From Treponema sp. UBA4319 (GTDB lineage Bacteria > Spirochaetota > Spirochaetia > Treponematales > Treponemataceae): a stretch of DNA of 18,505 bases. Location: assembly GCA_002393865.1 (NCBI GenBank), contig DGUD01000080.1:1-18505 (forward strand), in the 5' to 3' direction. The first letter of the stretch is position 1. Each line of letters begins with the position of its first letter. The notes beneath the pieces are model-generated. The model saw nothing but the letters and a program-made list of their open reading frames with translations, had not been told where the DNA came from and made no database searches. A program made the translations under genes and the position numbers. Below, piece after piece: positions 15,766-18,505 of this stretch.

Positions 15766-17553
15766 CTAGCGGCCGTCCTTCACCTCTATCAGATGCATTC
15801 CCTGCTGGATTCCGCCGGACGCGGGGTACAGCACCGTATACGTATACTGGGGGGCGGCGGCAATGCTTTCCTTCAGCGCGTCCGCGGAATACGAGAACGG
15901 CAGGTAGACAAGGAAGTACAAGCTATGCCCGTAGTCCCCCGTCGCAAAGAGCTTGCCCGCGTAGGAAGAAAAGGCCTCTAGGTTTTCCTTCTCATAGAGC
16001 ATGGAGACGCCCCGCTTGCAGGAACGGTATTCCATCTCTTTTGGCGGGAAGGAATTAAGCTCGTAGAGCGGCCGCTTGCCCCCAAGGTAGACGAGGGCAC
16101 TGTCCTGCGTGGTAAAGACAGGAACCGATGCATCGACATGCTCCGTGATGTAGTCGCAGGGCGGGCGGACGCTCGGATAAAAATCGTGGTTCAAGTCAAA
16201 GGCATTGCGTTCCGGCTGGAACAGGAGCAGCGAGAACACGGCGAGCGTCAGCACAGGAATGCGCCGGAACCACGGGTGCTCCGGCGAGGCATCCGCCGCG
16301 GATTCCTTTCTGCCGCACAAAAGCCACGCGTTGAATATAAAGATATAGAACCACAGAACCGCCCGGTTCTCCGCGACCGCAAAAAAGATGAACACGCAGA
16401 AGAGGAGCATATACAGCAGCGACACGGAGCTGACGATGAACGCCTCCTTGTCTCGCCGGAACGTGTACGCAAGCGCAATCAGCATCGACAGCAGGGCGAC
16501 GATACGCAGCGGAAGCGACTTGATACCGGTCTCGCTAAAAAAATAGAGCGCGTTTTCCAGATGCAGCTCTGGCGTCGTCCTGAACGAAGACTGTGAGAAG
16601 GCGGGGAGCACCTGCATGACTGCCAGCACGCCCCCGGCCACCGCCACACCTAGCCCGGCCAGCCGTCTCCTCCGCTCCCCCGCGCTCAGACTCCTCCACG
16701 GCAGCACGATGTCCCTCACCACAAACATCACGCCGCACGCCCCTACAAGCCCCTCCATGTACAGGTGCGTGTGCGCCAGCAGCACCAGCAGCACGCAGTA
16801 CCTCACGGGCTTCCTCCCTGCCTCGCGGAACGTCCCTGCCAGCAGCCACAGCAGCGGCGGTATCATCACGTACGGCCGCGCTATCGCGGGGTTGAAGTAC
16901 AGGAACGGCACGCTGAACATCACCAGCAGCTTCACGTATACGGGGAACGGCCCCTTCCTCACCAGCAGCCACATCCCCGCCGCGTTTATCGCCCACGACA
17001 CCAGCCCCAGCGTCCACACCGGCGCCCCGTGCGCCGCCAGCGGGTGCAGTATCGCGAACCACAGCAGGAAGTGCCCCTCGTACCCCATCTCCCGGAACAT
17101 CCGCCCTGCCCCGAACTGCGCTATCTGCCACGCGTGCAGCTCGTCCTCCCACGGCTCGTGCGTCGCCACCGCCATCCCCGTCACCACCAGCCACGCCGCG
17201 AACGCCAGCCCCAGCGCAAGTCGCTCCGCCTCCCGCTCGCGCCCCGGACGCCCACGCCTCAGCAGGTACGTCCCGTACAGCGCCAGCCCCAGCACTATAT
17301 GCGGGCTGCTCAGCGGGCTCAGCCCTCCCAGGTACGGGTGCCCGATGCTCTCGAAGCGCTCCCGCCACACCGCGGCGTCCAGCTCCTTCCCCGCCACCCG
17401 GCTCCCCGCCGCTATCAGCGCGTCCTGCACCAGCCCTATCCCCAGCAGGTAGTGCGCCGCCAGCGGCACCGCAACCACCGCTGCCGCCACCGCAACCTTC
17501 AGCCATACTGAATCCAGGATTCCCCTCTTGCCTTCTTTTCCTTCCATAATCAT
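15766..17553 (-). CDS. Multi-pass membrane protein, GT-C glycosyltransferase-like
   Basis: 595 residues with roughly ten or more hydrophobic segments between residues 17 and 446, then a soluble C-terminal domain (about 447-595) that should face outside. The first large loop holds HEPWEDELHAWQIA (132-145) and is followed by GHFLLWFAILHPLAAHG (160-176). Both resemble the acidic D-E motif and the following segment of ArnT/family 39-like GT-C transferases, which use lipid-linked sugars. A sugar-transfer role is an inference. The ATG at 17553 was chosen because AAAGG lies 5 bases upstream; it follows the paralogue stop by 20 bases. The 5' half (16605-17553, residues 1-316) uses mostly G-ending codons, unlike the 3' half. 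The C-terminal half is closely related to the neighbouring gene. Confidence 0.75.
   Translation of the reverse strand: MIMEGKEGKRGILDSVWLKVAVAAAVVAVPLAAHYLLGIGLVQDALIAAGSRVAGKELDAAVWRERFESIGHPYLGGLSPLSSPHIVLGLALYGTYLLRRGRPGREREAERLALGLAFAAWLVVTGMAVATHEPWEDELHAWQIAQFGAGRMFREMGYEGHFLLWFAILHPLAAHGAPVWTLGLVSWAINAAGMWLLVRKGPFPVYVKLLVMFSVPFLYFNPAIARPYVMIPPLLWLLAGTFREAGRKPVRYCVLLVLLAHTHLYMEGLVGACGVMFVVRDIVLPWRSLSAGERRRRLAGLGVAVAGGVLAVMQVLPAFSQSSFRTTPELHLENALYFFSETGIKSLPLRIVALLSMLIALAYTFRRDKEAFIVSSVSLLYMLLFCVFIFFAVAENRAVLWFYIFIFNAWLLCGRKESAADASPEHPWFRRIPVLTLAVFSLLLFQPERNAFDLNHDFYPSVRPPCDYITEHVDASVPVFTTQDSALVYLGGKRPLYELNSFPPKEMEYRSCKRGVSMLYEKENLEAFSSYAGKLFATGDYGHSLYFLVYLPFSYSADALKESIAAAPQYTYTVLYPASGGIQQGMHLIEVKDGR
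16580..16604. repeat. 25-base exact repeat shared with the window's right edge
   Basis: Identical to 18481-18505. In both genes it encodes the start of AFSQSSF, at the same place in the two proteins. The match runs to the last base of the window and may continue beyond it. It also marks where the codon usage of the complete copy changes. Confidence 0.9.
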
Positions 17554-17573
17554 CCGCACCTTTCAAAACAAGC

Positions 17574-18505
17574 CTAGAGCGACGGCCACGTGCTGCCAGG
17601 CTTCGTACTGCTTACTTGCCCCCGCTTCGTACTGCTTTCTTGCTCCCGCTTCGTGTCGCTTACTTGCTCCCGCTTCGTGTCGCTTACTTCCACAAGAACC
17701 ATTCCGTCCGTAACAATACCCGGCTGCGGATAGCAGACGGTATACGAGTACCGCTCCCCGGCGCGTTCCACGCAGTCCCGCACCGCCTCCACCTGCTCGC
17801 CCGGCAGGAGGAAAAAGATAAAGTACGCGCGCGAACCGTACTGCCCGGACGAAAGCACCGCGTCCGCATACGCCGCAAAATGCCGTACGTGTTCCTCGTC
17901 ATGCAGCGAGACGACTCCTTTTTCGTACGAGCGGTACTGAAGCTCTTCTGGCGGGAATGAATCAAACTCGTAGACAGGATGCGAGCCGTCAAGATAGACA
18001 AGCGCCGTATCCTGCGTGGAGAAAACCGGCACCGACGAATCTTCATGCTCGTTGATGTAATCGCACACCGGGCGGATGCTGGGGTAAAAATCGTGGTTCA
18101 GGTCATGGGCATTCCGTTCCGGCTGGAACAAAAGCAGCGACAGCAGCGACAGCGGAATCCAGAGCGCCGCGGCGCGCCATTTCGCACATCCGGGAGAGAG
18201 AGCGTCCGGCTTGCGCTGCAGCAGCCATACCGTGAATATGAGTATGTAGAACCACAGGACTGCCCGGTTCTCCACAAACGCGGGGTAGATGAGGATGCTG
18301 AACAGATACATGAACAGCAGCGAAGCCACTGCGACGATGAAGCTCTCTTTGTCCGCAAAGAAGGCATAGAGGAGCAGCGCAAGCATAGCGAGCACGGCGA
18401 CAATCATGGCCGGGCGGGAACGTATGCCTGATACGGTCAGAAAATAAATCGCGTTTCCGGGCTGCAAAGACAGCCTTGGGCTGAACGAAGACTGTGAGAA
18501 GGCGG
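17574..18505 (-). CDS. Paralogue of the GT-C-like membrane protein (5' part beyond the window)
   Basis: C-terminal part only; the frame stays open to the right edge, and the first residues visible are AFSQSSF, as at residues 318-324 of the neighbouring protein. Membrane segments and the soluble end align throughout. For example LLLFQPERNAHDLNHDFYPS matches LLLFQPERNAFDLNHDFYPS, and DSFPPEELQYRS matches NSFPPKEMEYRS. The homology ends at VLVEVSDTK. The neighbour stops a few residues later, whereas this copy carries about 35 extra hydrophilic residues made of 8-residue repeats (SDTKREQV type). The gene precedes its paralogue by 20 bases and is very probably in the same operon. Function as uncertain as for the paralogue. 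Confidence 0.8.
   Translation of the reverse strand, partial: AFSQSSFSPRLSLQPGNAIYFLTVSGIRSRPAMIVAVLAMLALLLYAFFADKESFIVAVASLLFMYLFSILIYPAFVENRAVLWFYILIFTVWLLQRKPDALSPGCAKWRAAALWIPLSLLSLLLFQPERNAHDLNHDFYPSIRPVCDYINEHEDSSVPVFSTQDTALVYLDGSHPVYEFDSFPPEELQYRSYEKGVVSLHDEEHVRHFAAYADAVLSSGQYGSRAYFIFFLLPGEQVEAVRDCVERAGERYSYTVCYPQPGIVTDGMVLVEVSDTKREQVSDTKREQESSTKRGQVSSTKPGSTWPSL
17601..17690 (-). repeat. 24-base tandem repeat encoding a charged C-terminal tail
   Basis: Three full 24-base units (17601-17624, 17625-17648, 17649-17672) and most of a fourth (to about 17690), differing at a few positions. The unit encodes eight residues of the type SDTKREQV, SDTKREQE, SSTKRGQV, SSTKPGST. As 24 is a multiple of three, gain or loss of a unit would change only tail length. 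Confidence 0.9.
18481..18505. repeat. 25-base exact repeat at the window edge
   Basis: Second copy of 16580-16604, at the corresponding codons of the paralogous gene. The window ends inside the match, so its full length cannot be measured here. Confidence 0.9.

Noticed and set aside
16535..17566. Long open frames in several frames over the GC-rich 5' half of the membrane-protein gene (343, 278 and 248 codons)
   Set aside because: All are Ala/Gly/Arg- or Ser/Pro-rich shadows created by the codon bias. Only the 15766-17553 frame has membrane segments and matches the paralogue.
1..18505. CRISPR array, tRNA, rRNA or insertion sequence
   Set aside because: No regularly spaced repeats with unique spacers, no tRNA cloverleaf or rRNA segments, and no transposase-like frames were seen. 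The 17601-17690 repeats lack spacers.

Overview
The window looks like a chromosomal segment of a diderm bacterium, most plausibly a spirochaete of the Treponema type. The support is the mix of exported lipoproteins with short or relaxed lipoboxes, a DUF3160 lipoprotein, an OmpA-domain protein, an oligopeptide permease operon and a bacterial-type AspRS, in DNA of moderately high GC. The sequence alone does not fix a species, and the genus call is an inference.

Layout. Positions 1-554 hold no convincing gene. They contain a very long imperfect hairpin (124-255) and a likely extended -10 promoter (397-405). On the + strand follow two abutting lipoprotein genes: a DUF3160 protein (555-3335) and an exported MEMO / AmmeMemoRadiSam-B-like protein (3336-4382). 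Convergent to them on the - strand are a two-TM tetratricopeptide protein (4456-5283) and aspS (5474-7309). Divergent from aspS on the + strand is a toxin-antitoxin pair, a Phd/YefM-like antitoxin and a PIN-domain toxin (7448-8091), with a good sigma70-type promoter.

From 8131 to the end everything is on the - strand. Read in the direction of transcription, a pair of paralogous multi-pass membrane proteins comes first: one cut by the window edge at 17574-18505 and one complete at 15766-17553. Then come an OmpA-domain periplasmic protein (14237-15595) with a classic terminator, and a complete oligopeptide ABC importer in the order oppA, oppB, oppC, oppD, oppF (14044 down to 8131). oppA has its own promoter. 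It is separated from oppBCDF by a 272-base gap packed with hairpins and a perfect 20-base palindrome, which could set oppA mRNA level apart from the permease genes.

How the genes work together. OppA would capture peptides in the periplasm, OppB and OppC form the channel, and OppD and OppF power it. The OmpA-domain protein probably contacts peptidoglycan. The paired membrane proteins resemble GT-C-fold lipid-linked sugar transferases. The most unusual part of the window is this last pair. The N-terminal half of the complete copy has a very different, G-ending codon usage that stops near a 25-base exact repeat, and the window ends inside the second copy of that same repeat. The other copy carries a 24-base minisatellite that encodes a charged C-terminal tail.
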